The notes under the pieces are model-generated. The model did no database searches and was not told the origin of the DNA. It saw nothing but the letters and a program-made list of their open reading frames with translations. Shown here piece by piece: positions 1 through 8,140 of a stretch of DNA of 64,000 nucleotides. A program made the position numbers and the translations under genes. The DNA comes from Methylobacter luteus IMV-B-3098 (lineage in GTDB: Bacteria; Pseudomonadota; Gammaproteobacteria; Methylococcales; Methylomonadaceae): NCBI RefSeq assembly GCF_000427625.1, contig NZ_KE386569.1, forward strand, positions 683,376 through 747,375, read 5' to 3'. How positions within the stretch are numbered: the stretch's first letter is position 1; every line of letters begins with the position of its first letter.

Positions 1-472
1 TGACCGATTGGATCAGCTGGTTGCGCGTCGCCGATTCCTGGAGTGCGGCCGCGTCCACGCCCAGCTCGGCGGCTAGTTTGTTTTGATAATCCTGGCCGCC
101 GTTAAAGAGTGAATAGGTGGCGATTACTTCGGGGCGATAATTGTCGACACCGCCCGGATGGTTGAAGTCGGTGCCGCTGAAATCCAGCCGTCGCTGCGCG
201 ATAATCATGCTGAACGCGCGGGCAGGGTTGTCGGAATGTTCATAGGACAGCCGCGTTTTGACTTGCGGATAAAAACTGGCCAGCGCTTCTCCCACCTGGG
301 CTTCGGCCTGCGCAATGCGCTCATGCATGACCTGCAGGCTCGGGTTGTTGTCCAGCGCGTAATTGACGGCCTGTTCGAGTGTATAGTGGGTGCTGTTTTC
401 GGCGTCTGCCGTGGCGGAAAAGCCTATGCTGCTTAATAATAAGACGGTAGCGCATTTTGATAGATCAAACAT
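1..472 (-). CDS. TolC-family outer membrane efflux protein, N-terminal part (partial)
   Basis: This is the N-terminal 157 codons of an outer membrane factor. The gene runs off the left edge of the window. The start ATG is at 472 and is followed by a signal peptide of about 25 residues (hydrophobic core VLLLSSIGFSA, then ADAEN). The mature part begins with YTLEQAVNYALDNNPSL, the usual first helix pattern of TolC-like proteins, followed by helix-forming Ala/Gln/Glu-rich sequence and a SLFNGGQDY segment that matches the family's first strand-helix junction. Such proteins form trimeric channels for type I secretion or RND efflux. The partner pump is not visible here. The family call is firm; the substrate is unknown. 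Confidence 0.85.
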   Translation of the reverse strand, partial: MFDLSKCATVLLLSSIGFSATADAENSTHYTLEQAVNYALDNNPSLQVMHERIAQAEAQVGEALASFYPQVKTRLSYEHSDNPARAFSMIIAQRRLDFSGTDFNHPGGVDNYRPEVIATYSLFNGGQDYQNKLAAELGVDAAALQESATRNQLIQSV

Positions 473-610
473 AGTGTGTGCCGTTTTTTTGTTGTTATTT
501 GCGGTCGGAAAAATCAGCCTGGATATGATTTAGTATATTAGAATTTATTAATATAGTCTATCAACTCTGCTCTCCCTTGTCTTAAATTATCAAACTGTAG
601 TCATAACATT

Positions 611-1168
611 ATGATTGAATTCGCTAAAAAAGATAAATTGTCTCTAAAATCGTGCATAGGCATTGCCGCGGTGCTGTCAGGTTATATAAGTTTTTCCATG
701 CCTGTTACCGCCGCACAGGCCGAAAATGCCAAGCCGGTAAACAAAGCCTGGGCTCTACCGGCCTTAATCCTGAATGACCTCAATGGAAAAGAGCATAATC
801 TGTATGAGTGGCGCGGCAAAGTCATCATGCTGAACTTTTGGGCAACCTGGTGCGGGCCCTGCCAGATTGAAATTCCGTACTTTATGAAATACCAGCAGCA
901 CTATGCAGGGCAGGGGCTGCAGATTATTGGCATCGGTCTCGATGAGACGCAAAAATTACGCAACTATGCCCGTACCCTGGGTATTAATTATCCAATCTTA
1001 CGCACCGGCCCCGAGCAGCACTATGCGTTGCTGAATCAATGGGGCGACCCGTCGGCTGTTCTGCCCTTTACCGTTATCATTGATCGTGAAGGCCGGCTGG
1101 TCTTCAGGCAAATCGGCGTATTCAATGACGAGGCGTTCGAGACGATCGTAAAACCGCTGCTTGAATAA
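611..1168 (+). CDS. TlpA-like thioredoxin-fold protein
   Basis: A 185-residue secreted or membrane-anchored thioredoxin-like protein. Residues about 15-36 form a signal or anchor segment ending in TAAQAE. The thioredoxin fold follows, with the active-site motif WATWCGPC near residues 76-83 and the cis-proline region near VLPFTVIIDREG. TlpA/ResA-type proteins reduce disulfides in the periplasm, often the haem-binding cysteines of cytochrome c apoproteins. The large c-type cytochrome operon on the opposite strand next door makes a role in cytochrome maturation plausible, but that is inference from location. It is transcribed away from the tolC-like gene and converges on the isomerase gene. Confidence 0.85.
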   Translation: MIEFAKKDKLSLKSCIGIAAVLSGYISFSMPVTAAQAENAKPVNKAWALPALILNDLNGKEHNLYEWRGKVIMLNFWATWCGPCQIEIPYFMKYQQHYAGQGLQIIGIGLDETQKLRNYARTLGINYPILRTGPEQHYALLNQWGDPSAVLPFTVIIDREGRLVFRQIGVFNDEAFETIVKPLLE

Positions 1169-1185
1169 TCGGGCGGACTCAAGCA

Positions 1186-2433
1186 TTAAATATGATCCTG
1201 TATCTGCCATTCCAGCGGATGCCTGGCCATAACCCGCTCAAGATAAGCCGTCATTTTTTCGGCGATCAGGGCTTGCCTGACTCTATCTTTTATCGCCGCA
1301 AATTCTTTATGCTCGGCAGGCTTGCGGTCCACTATCATAACCAGATGCCAGCCTTTCGGTGTCTGAATAAGATCGCTGACCTGATTGTCAGGCAGTTTTT
1401 TCAGGACCTGTTCGATCGCATCGAAACCACTGCCTTCCTGTAGCCAGCCCATATCGCCGGCATGCTCGCGGCCGTAAGGGTCGATGCTGTACTCAGCCGC
1501 CAGTTTAAAAAGGCTTTCACCTGCCAGTATGCGCTGGCGCAATGCTTCGGCCTGTTCTTTGGATGCCGCCACAAGCTGGCCGATTTGCCGGCGTTCGGGT
1601 ATGTAGCCGATATTCGGATGTTGCCGGAAATAATCAAGCAGCGCCTTGTCGTCGGGTATCCATTGCCGTTCCTGGTCCGCCAATAGCATTTTTGCGCTCA
1701 GATAATGCCCGTAATCGGCCATTTGCCCCTCGACGTCGATGCCTTCGGCAACTGCCGCACGCGCCAGAACCAGCAACTCAAGCCACTCGTTGACCTTGTC
1801 TTTGATCTGTTGAGGATCTGCGTTAATACTGCCCTGCGTCGGCATCAGGTCAGCATATCTGATGGTGTAATCGGCAGTTTCCGCCAGTACTGTATCGGCT
1901 TTTATATCTTTATTCAGGCGCTCGAAATAAGTTTTGATCCGGGCTTGCTGTTTAAGCTCGGCTATGCGTTTTTCCTTCAAATCCTTGAATTGCTGAGCAA
2001 CATACGAGGCGCGGGCCGCAATGAGCGCATCGCTGCTGCTTTTTAAATCGCCTTTCAGTCGGCTTTCCAAGGCAGCAGGAACGCTGACTTGCTCGCGCAG
2101 ATGCGTCAGATAACGTTGCGCCAGCAAAGACGTGCGAAAATTACTCATTTCCTGCCGGTAGGGCTGGGTTTCGGTTTTGCCCAAAGCGACGGCTTCCTGG
2201 TGAAGCGCTTCCGATCTGGCCAGACGCATCAGCATATCGCCGCGCAGATAGGCCTGGTCTTTTTCGTCCATGGATGGGAATTGACTGGCAAAAGGTGCTG
2301 CACTCATGGCTTTTTCCAGCTGTTGCTCGGTAACCTGGCCGTTGCCGACTTTGACCAGTACGGTGTCGGCAACGGCGGTGCCGCAGATTGCGCAGGAAAG
2401 CCAGAATAGCAGGCTGATCTTTTTTATAGGCAT
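1186..2433 (-). CDS. Periplasmic peptidyl-prolyl cis-trans isomerase (parvulin/SurA type)
   Basis: A 415-residue protein whose ATG at 2433 begins a clear signal peptide (MPIKKISLLFWLSCAICGTAVA). The N-terminal half is SurA-like and helical: QVTEQQLEKA, then repeated charged helices. The C-terminal half has a parvulin domain around residues 275-380, with RQIGQLVAASKEQAEALRQ, LFKLAAEYSID, GDMGWLQEG and GWHLVMIVDRKP. Parvulins catalyse proline isomerisation and help fold secreted proteins. It is the last gene of the cytochrome/oxidase operon, separated from the heptaheme cytochrome by 61 bases that hold a perfect palindrome. It may help fold the multihaem protein (inference). EpsD-type exopolysaccharide isomerases look similar, but no eps genes are near. 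Confidence 0.85.
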   Translation of the reverse strand: MPIKKISLLFWLSCAICGTAVADTVLVKVGNGQVTEQQLEKAMSAAPFASQFPSMDEKDQAYLRGDMLMRLARSEALHQEAVALGKTETQPYRQEMSNFRTSLLAQRYLTHLREQVSVPAALESRLKGDLKSSSDALIAARASYVAQQFKDLKEKRIAELKQQARIKTYFERLNKDIKADTVLAETADYTIRYADLMPTQGSINADPQQIKDKVNEWLELLVLARAAVAEGIDVEGQMADYGHYLSAKMLLADQERQWIPDDKALLDYFRQHPNIGYIPERRQIGQLVAASKEQAEALRQRILAGESLFKLAAEYSIDPYGREHAGDMGWLQEGSGFDAIEQVLKKLPDNQVSDLIQTPKGWHLVMIVDRKPAEHKEFAAIKDRVRQALIAEKMTAYLERVMARHPLEWQIQDHI

Positions 2434-2454
2434 AAAAACTGTCTCATCGTATGC

Positions 2455-2492
2455 GCGATAGGCCGGCAGGAAATTTCCTGCCGGCCTATCGC
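2455..2492. repeat. Perfect 38-base palindrome between cytochrome and isomerase genes
   Basis: A 19-base arm (GCGATAGGCCGGCAGGAAA) is followed immediately by its exact reverse complement, with AAATTT at the centre. It lies just after the heptaheme cytochrome stop codon (2495) and 22 bases before the isomerase start. No uninterrupted U-tract follows on the minus strand, so it may be an mRNA-stabilising or attenuating hairpin rather than a full terminator. Confidence 0.8.
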
Positions 2493-2494
2493 GG

Positions 2495-4915
2495 CTATTT
2501 GGGATTTTTACCACCCAAATCAGGCGCATTGGCATGTATCCAGCTGATCGCCGCATCCAGGTCATCCTTGATTTTCTTGCCGTTCCAGGTGAGTGCTTCC
2601 GCGACAACCGGCACGCCATACTTGTTTGTTTGGTGACAGGTGGCGCACAACAGCGGGCCATGGCTGCCGTCCGGATTGTATTGCGGTGCCTGTTTATAGG
2701 TTGTGGGGTCAACTACCGGCGTTACCGGATATAAGCCATGGATAGATTCATGGCAGGACTGACAGGCAATGCCGGCATGTCCTTTCGAGTAGCGCATCAG
2801 GCTGTATTTGCCGGGCTGATTGATAGGGAAAGCCGCACCGCCCTGGCCTTCGACATAGGGTGGTGCATGGCAGTCCGCGCAATGCGGCTCGCCCGGTGAC
2901 AGCCAGTAGTCACGGCCATGTGATGCCGCATCATAAGATACTGCTGTGACACCGTTTGCGTCATCCGGTACAGTCAGTTTGGACATTTTTACCGACGGAT
3001 TGGCCGATAATATCGAGACATTGACATCGCCGTCTTCATCCTTAGTCACTAATGGCTTGCCGTCTTTCGTGGCAATGACGGCAATATCGGGCACCATGTG
3101 ATCTTTGGCCCAGTTTTTCAGGATGCCGGATTTATCAGGCGTATCATGGCCGTCCTTATCAGGCACTACTTTAGGATCAAGGTATTGCTCTTCCAGTGTT
3201 CTGCGGTCGACGCCTATCGCTTTGGCGATTTCATCCAGTGATTGATTGCGGATGGTTTTGCCGGTTTGTTTAAAGGCATTTTCCAAATCATCGCGTTGAT
3301 ACAGTTCTCTGGAGAGCTGATTATGGCAGTTGGTGCACCAGACGCCGTTGCCGCCTTCACCGGTACCGATTTTAGAGACATTGGTCTGTATCCATTTGCC
3401 GATTTCATTCAGATGCTCGGGTGTACCGGCGCCGTCTTCATCCTTGTTGGGATTGGAATGGACATCGCGGCTGGCAAAGCACCCGCCTTTGGAGTCGCGA
3501 TTATCGGATGAGGCATAAAAATTCTGGCCGTCCGGCGTGATGGCATAGCCGTCCATGGAACCGTCCTGCCGGTGCGATGGATGACAGCCGGCGCAAGTGC
3601 CGGTGCGTCCGTGTGAATCGGGCATGGGACGAATGGTTTGATGGAGCCGATGCAAGGCCTCTGATAGTGGCATGATCGGCGTGTCGCCTTCAATTTTCTG
3701 GCCGCCGGAAATGACTTCGGCGACGCCTTTCGATTGCAGCACGCCTATGACATTATCGGCATGACATTGCTGGCATAAAACCGGATCGGCGCCAAGACGG
3801 TTTTGCGTGTCACGGCTGGCTGGATTGTATTTAGCCGTAAACTGGGTGCCGTGGCGGGCATCGTGGATCTGTAAAATGGAAATGGATGTGGCCTTTAAGT
3901 CGGCCATGTAATCACTGGCGCCCAAGCCTTTCCAGAATGCTTTCTCCTGCTTATATAAAGTAAATGTATCGCCATTGGCGTTTTCATTGGCATGACAGTT
4001 GGCGCAGTTAGGTACATCGATCGGATTAGTACCGATGAATTTCACGGGCTTGCCGGAATGGCTGTCGATAATAGGCTGATTGGTTTTGGCATCGACCAGT
4101 CCTACCCAGGCTTCCTGATAAGGCCGGATATCGCTTTCCACGATTTCAAGCGGGCTTTTTTTCATCATTTCGTCATAGAAAGGCGTCAGCGGCAGGCCAA
4201 GCGCATCCCATATACCCGGATCAGTCAGCATAATGGGCACATTGTCGAGTACCGGCGATTTGGTATAAACAACGGTGCCGTCATCGCCCGTGTAATGCAG
4301 GTGTCCGCCTCTCATGGGGCTCGGCGCTGCCGCGCCGGCTGGGCCCATGTCGCGAGGGATCGGAATCTCGATGCCGATCCGCTGCTTTTCGCTGTCCTTG
4401 CTGGTTTTGCCGGGATTATCGCCTTTTAATCCCTTGTAGACATACAGATGCGTGAAATAAGCGTTAGCGACATTTTCATTATTGCCGTATTTGCCGTCGT
4501 GGTTAACGTCGTACGGTATGTTCCAGTAAGCCAGTTTGGTGCCTTCTGAAAACGTGTTGTCGATATGGCCGTATTCAAGCTTCATGCGCTTGTCGCCATC
4601 GACCAGAACGGTTGGATCGTTTGGGTCGGCGGCCAGTAGGCGAGGGAATTGATTCGGGGCTCCGGATGTTTTGATGACCTGGCTTTGTATGGAGTTGTAA
4701 GGCGGCAAAACACAACAATACGAAAAATCAAAGCCGGTACAGTGCATGCCCAGTTCATAATTGATTGTGATGTTGTAATCGTGCTTCGGCTTTTGCTCAT
4801 TAGCCTTAAAGGTTTTACTATTGCCTGTTTTGGGCGCTTCCTGGGCGAGAACCGGCATGACCGATAGGCTGGCAGCCAGCACAGTGGTTAAAAGACCTGC
4901 ATGGAATGGGTTCAT
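2495..4915 (-). CDS. Heptaheme c-type cytochrome, periplasmic or surface
   Basis: An 806-residue secreted protein with seven CXXCH haem-binding motifs at residues 304-308, 381-385, 441-445, 527-531, 679-683, 718-722 and 757-761. ATG 4915 was chosen because a signal peptide (LLTTVLAASLSVMPVLA, cleavage near residue 24) follows directly. The first 300 residues lack haem motifs but carry an unusual Cys cluster (GMHCTGFDFSYCCVLPPYN, residues 56-74). The gene sits 10 bases after a c4-type cytochrome gene and downstream of a ba3-type oxidase, so it probably exchanges electrons with that chain. I cannot name its substrate. Multihaem proteins of this general kind occur in aerobic methanotrophs and metal-cycling bacteria, but homology to a defined enzyme is not evident. 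Confidence 0.85.
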   Translation of the reverse strand: MNPFHAGLLTTVLAASLSVMPVLAQEAPKTGNSKTFKANEQKPKHDYNITINYELGMHCTGFDFSYCCVLPPYNSIQSQVIKTSGAPNQFPRLLAADPNDPTVLVDGDKRMKLEYGHIDNTFSEGTKLAYWNIPYDVNHDGKYGNNENVANAYFTHLYVYKGLKGDNPGKTSKDSEKQRIGIEIPIPRDMGPAGAAAPSPMRGGHLHYTGDDGTVVYTKSPVLDNVPIMLTDPGIWDALGLPLTPFYDEMMKKSPLEIVESDIRPYQEAWVGLVDAKTNQPIIDSHSGKPVKFIGTNPIDVPNCANCHANENANGDTFTLYKQEKAFWKGLGASDYMADLKATSISILQIHDARHGTQFTAKYNPASRDTQNRLGADPVLCQQCHADNVIGVLQSKGVAEVISGGQKIEGDTPIMPLSEALHRLHQTIRPMPDSHGRTGTCAGCHPSHRQDGSMDGYAITPDGQNFYASSDNRDSKGGCFASRDVHSNPNKDEDGAGTPEHLNEIGKWIQTNVSKIGTGEGGNGVWCTNCHNQLSRELYQRDDLENAFKQTGKTIRNQSLDEIAKAIGVDRRTLEEQYLDPKVVPDKDGHDTPDKSGILKNWAKDHMVPDIAVIATKDGKPLVTKDEDGDVNVSILSANPSVKMSKLTVPDDANGVTAVSYDAASHGRDYWLSPGEPHCADCHAPPYVEGQGGAAFPINQPGKYSLMRYSKGHAGIACQSCHESIHGLYPVTPVVDPTTYKQAPQYNPDGSHGPLLCATCHQTNKYGVPVVAEALTWNGKKIKDDLDAAISWIHANAPDLGGKNPK

Positions 4916-4925
4916 GGTCTCACCA

Positions 4926-5576
4926 TTACTGTAATTGCTGATAATATTGAGCAAGCTCTTGTATTTCTGCATCACTTAATTGCTGGCTGAGTATGCGCAT
5001 ACGGCTGTAGATGTCGTTGTGGCGTTCGCTATTTCTATAGGCTATGAGCGTGGCTGTGAAATATTCGGCCTGTTGCCCTGCCAGGGCCGGTATATCCATT
5101 TTCTCGCCTTGTCCTTTTGAGCCATGACAGGTGTAACACGGCGGCAGCGTGCGCCTGCCATCGCCTTCAAAAACCAGCCGCTCGGCAATTTCCAGATCTT
5201 TCTTGTCGGCTTTATTTCTGGGCGGCGGCAGAGAACTGTACCAGGCGGCCATATCGGCCATGTCCTGGTCACTTAATCCCGCCGCTATTGACGTCATGAG
5301 CGTGTGAGTGCGCTGACCGTTTTTATAATCCTGTAACTGTTTATAGGTGTAGGTCGCCAGTTGGCCAGCCAAAGAGGGAAAGTCCGGTGAGGGGCTGACG
5401 CCGTTGTCGCCATGGCAGCCGGCGCATTGCGCGGCCAATTCCTTACCGCTCTTGCTGTTGGCCTGTTTTATGAAATTCAGCTTATCAGGTGTCCAGGCAA
5501 CCTGGGAGGAGGGCTCAGCATGCGCAAGGCTTGCAGTAAAAAGTCCCAGCACTACTGTTTGAATCATTTTATTCAT
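4926..5576 (-). CDS. Diheme cytochrome c, c4 family
   Basis: A 216-residue periplasmic protein with a signal peptide (MIQTVVLGLFTASLAHA) and two cytochrome c domains. Haem motifs are CAGCH (residues 51-55) and CYTCH (147-151). Each is followed by a Pro-rich loop (SPDFPSLAGQ; MDIPALAGQQ) and a downstream Met typical of the axial ligand (LMTS; SRM). Two tandem class I domains of this length fit cytochrome c4, an electron donor to terminal oxidases. ATG 5576 is 2 bases after the oxidase subunit I stop codon, so translation is likely coupled. It is the best candidate for the direct donor to the CuA site of the neighbouring oxidase. Confidence 0.9.
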   Translation of the reverse strand: MNKMIQTVVLGLFTASLAHAEPSSQVAWTPDKLNFIKQANSKSGKELAAQCAGCHGDNGVSPSPDFPSLAGQLATYTYKQLQDYKNGQRTHTLMTSIAAGLSDQDMADMAAWYSSLPPPRNKADKKDLEIAERLVFEGDGRRTLPPCYTCHGSKGQGEKMDIPALAGQQAEYFTATLIAYRNSERHNDIYSRMRILSQQLSDAEIQELAQYYQQLQ

Positions 5577-5578
5577 AA

Positions 5579-7204
5579 TTAGTACCCCCATGCGCTTGAG
5601 CCGAACGTTTCTATAATGAAGAACTGGAGAATAGGGTAGCCGAAACTGATAAACATGAAGGCGGCAATGACCCAGTGCCAGATTTTGAAGTCATTCAGAA
5701 ACTCGGGCAAGCGAGTGACCGGATAAATCGGTTCGGCATATTCGACTTCGCCTTTATAAACTTCAGTGGTTGTATTTAACTGGGTCTTCGCCAGATTGTA
5801 GACAAACAGGCAGGCCGATCCCAGCATCATCAGGCCGCCCACTATCATGACCAGCTCAAACGTATCCCAGGCCAGTGTGAGCGGGTCATTGTATTGAACG
5901 CTGGAAATGCGCCGGGGCTGACCTAACAGGCCCAGGATATGCCAGGCGGTTGACAGGACGGTCATGCCGATAAACCAGATCCATAGTTGCAGCAAGGCCA
6001 TGTTCTGCGAAAACAGCGGCTTGCCTGTCAGTATCGGCCAGAGATAGTAGGCGATAGCAAAGTACATGATCACGGTCGTGCCGGCAAAGATCAGGTGGAA
6101 GTGGGCAGGTACCCAAGCCGTATTGTGAATCATGGCGTTCATGGCATAGCTGGCGTTCACGATGCCGCCGAAGCCGCCCAGCATCAGCATCAGTAGGCCC
6201 AGAATCATGGCCAGCACCATGGGATTACGCCAGGGCAGGGTGCCTATCCAGCCGAACAGGCCCTTGCCGCCGCGCAGTCTGCCGGCTATTTCCAGCGAGG
6301 CAGTTACGGCAAAGCCGGTCAGCAGTGTCGGCAGGGTCACGACAAAGGTGGCGATGCCGTGCAATAACTTCCAGCCTTTGGCCTGTTCCGGATCCATGTA
6401 CAGATGATGGAAGCCAATCGGTAGGCTGAAGACGATCAGCACAATAAAGGAAACTCTGGCCAGTTCATCGCTCAGTATGTAGCTGCCCGCCTGCTTGGGC
6501 ACAAACACATAAAAGGCCGTGTAGGCGGGGATCAGCCAGAAATAAACAATGGGATGCAAGGTCCAGGCAAACAGCGTACGCGCCAGGCCGGGGTCAAGGG
6601 TATCCATCCAGCCAAAAGCCAGCGGAATCAATTGAAACAGGACTTCGGCCGCAACCCCGACGCTGGTCCACAGCCATAATACGGCGTTGGACACGGTTGC
6701 AAACATGGCCAGAGGCACAGGCTGGCCGGGGTTGGCCTGCTTCCACTGGCCCATCATGACAATCATGATCACGCACCAGACCCAGGATCCGGCGAGCAAC
6801 AGGGTTGCGCCGATATAAAACAGCGAATGCGCCATTATCGGCGGGTAAAAGGTATAGAGTACGGAAGCTGCTCCCGTCAGCAGCGGTATGGCCGCCAGAA
6901 CTGTGCCCAACAGGGAAACGCCGAATCCGGCCCAGGCCAGTTTTATATTCCATACCGGCTGCTTCAGGCTGGTCGTGGCTGTGTAGTAGCCGAAACCGGG
7001 TATAAAAAATACCGTTAAGACATAAGCCATCAGTACGCCGTGGCTGCTCATCGAAGCAAAATAAACCCGGCTCGATTCAATGGCTGGCAGGAAACCGCTG
7101 CGCTCCAGGACTTGGTAGGCGCCCATGAAAGAGGCGATAAGGAATGCTCCAAAAGCAATCCACATATGGCTTAACGCCAGTTTTTTTTCTTCAGTATCAT
7201 TCAT
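5579..7204 (-). CDS. ba3-type (B-family) haem-copper oxidase subunit I
   Basis: A 541-residue membrane protein with about 13 transmembrane segments. Metal ligands can be placed: low-spin haem His55 (SSHGV) and His370 (AHFH), high-spin haem His368, CuB His217 with the cross-linking Tyr221 (LHPIVY), and His266-His267 (GFHHLY). The HPIVY motif lacks the glutamate of A-type oxidases, and the overall pattern is that of B-type, Thermus ba3-like enzymes, which reduce O2 to water and pump protons through a single K-type channel. The subunit II gene upstream overlaps by 8 bases. Partner subunits and cytochromes flank it in one operon. Nitric oxide reductase is excluded by the CuA subunit and the conserved cross-link tyrosine. 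Confidence 0.92.
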   Translation of the reverse strand: MNDTEEKKLALSHMWIAFGAFLIASFMGAYQVLERSGFLPAIESSRVYFASMSSHGVLMAYVLTVFFIPGFGYYTATTSLKQPVWNIKLAWAGFGVSLLGTVLAAIPLLTGAASVLYTFYPPIMAHSLFYIGATLLLAGSWVWCVIMIVMMGQWKQANPGQPVPLAMFATVSNAVLWLWTSVGVAAEVLFQLIPLAFGWMDTLDPGLARTLFAWTLHPIVYFWLIPAYTAFYVFVPKQAGSYILSDELARVSFIVLIVFSLPIGFHHLYMDPEQAKGWKLLHGIATFVVTLPTLLTGFAVTASLEIAGRLRGGKGLFGWIGTLPWRNPMVLAMILGLLMLMLGGFGGIVNASYAMNAMIHNTAWVPAHFHLIFAGTTVIMYFAIAYYLWPILTGKPLFSQNMALLQLWIWFIGMTVLSTAWHILGLLGQPRRISSVQYNDPLTLAWDTFELVMIVGGLMMLGSACLFVYNLAKTQLNTTTEVYKGEVEYAEPIYPVTRLPEFLNDFKIWHWVIAAFMFISFGYPILQFFIIETFGSSAWGY

Positions 7205-7730
7205 GGCTGCTGTCTCCTTTAGAAGCTGTCTTTACCGGTGCGGCCCAGTGTTCTTTCGCGACGACCTTGACACTGCTCCACATGTGGTCATGACCCATGC
7301 CGCAGTATTCATTGCACAGCAACGGGTAATCGCCGGGTTTCGGGAAATTTGTCGTCAGCTGCGCGACATAGCCTGGGATGATCATTGTGCTCATATTGGT
7401 CATCGGCAAATGGATGCCGTGTATGACATCCATGCTGGCCCATCGGAACGTTAAAGGCGTACCGGAAGGCACGGTAATCTGTTTGGGATAGAAACCATAA
7501 CGTCCGGCCACTATCCTGACCGTGATGTTGCCTTTGTCATCCACCTGAACGCCCAGATTGTCTTCGGCGAATTCCTCGCTCAGATGGAGGCTGGTTGAAT
7601 TAATGGTTTCAACATTACTGGGGGGATTTATGCTATGAAAAATCGCATCTATCATGATGATGAGGACAAACAGGCCGGCCATGGCCAGTATCACATAGGC
7701 CCATTTCTTTTCCAACGGATCGATATGCAT
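7197..7730 (-). CDS. ba3-type cytochrome c oxidase subunit II (CuA)
   Basis: A 177-residue protein with one N-terminal transmembrane helix (YVILAMAGLFVLIIMIDAIF) and a periplasmic cupredoxin domain. CuA ligands are visible: His104 (VIHGIH) and the C-terminal cluster LLCNEYCGMGHDHM with Cys139, Glu141, Cys143, His147 and Met150. It accepts electrons from cytochrome c and passes them to subunit I. The single helix and short length are typical of B-type oxidases rather than the longer two-helix A-type subunit II. It overlaps the subunit I gene by 8 bases and starts 10 bases after the small subunit gene. Confidence 0.93.
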   Translation of the reverse strand: MHIDPLEKKWAYVILAMAGLFVLIIMIDAIFHSINPPSNVETINSTSLHLSEEFAEDNLGVQVDDKGNITVRIVAGRYGFYPKQITVPSGTPLTFRWASMDVIHGIHLPMTNMSTMIIPGYVAQLTTNFPKPGDYPLLCNEYCGMGHDHMWSSVKVVAKEHWAAPVKTASKGDSSHE

Positions 7731-7740
7731 AAGGCCACCT

Positions 7741-7893
7741 TTAGTTTATAGCGCCACGCGGCAGAAATACGCCGTAATAGAGAAACAGCCAGGCAGCAAC
7801 CATGCTGGCGCTAACGATGATCATGAGCGCCCAGGTGCCTACGGGCGAGCTTTTGATGATTTTTTCACGTTCTTCTTCGCTTAACTGACTCAT
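7741..7893 (-). CDS. Small ba3 oxidase subunit (subunit IIa-like), 50 aa
   Basis: A short gene read directly from the minus strand. The ATG at 7893 is preceded by a purine-rich stretch (GAGGAGAAGC) and the TAA is at 7741-7743. The product starts MSQLSEEEREKIIKSSPVG and has one transmembrane helix (TWALMIIVSASMVAAWLFLYYGVF), ending LPRGAIN. Thermus ba3 oxidase has a single-helix subunit IIa that supplies the helix missing from subunit II. The size, topology and first position in the oxidase operon fit that role. Identity rests on context and topology rather than residue motifs. Confidence 0.75.
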   Translation of the reverse strand: MSQLSEEEREKIIKSSPVGTWALMIIVSASMVAAWLFLYYGVFLPRGAIN

Positions 7894-8100
7894 AGCTTCT
7901 CCTCAGTTTTTTATTGTTATTGGGTTCTGGTGCAATACTGGAGATTCGGCCGGTTCGGCAGATGGATCGGATGCTTGTCTAAACTGGCAATTCCGAATGT
8001 AATTGCGAAACGGATGGAAAGTCAATTTATATTTATCTTTTTGAAATATAAGAAAAAAACTAAGTAATAATGCTTACTGTCAAAGCCTGTTGATTCGATT

Positions 8101-8106
8101 TATAAT
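8101..8106 (+). promoter_or_regulatory. Candidate -10 element for the proA operon
   Basis: A perfect TATAAT lies 34 bases before the proA start codon, with an A/T-rich region upstream. No good TTGACA-like -35 box is found at 17-base spacing (TGTCAA only), so the call rests on the -10 hexamer and its position in the divergent spacer between proA and the oxidase operon. Confidence 0.4.
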
Positions 8107-8140
8107 GGGAGGTTAATTTGGGTCCGTTTGAGAGAGAATC

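Noticed and set aside
158..436. Plus-strand frame of 92 codons inside the TolC-like gene
   Set aside because: It is antisense to a clear TolC-family frame and has no ribosome binding site or domain.
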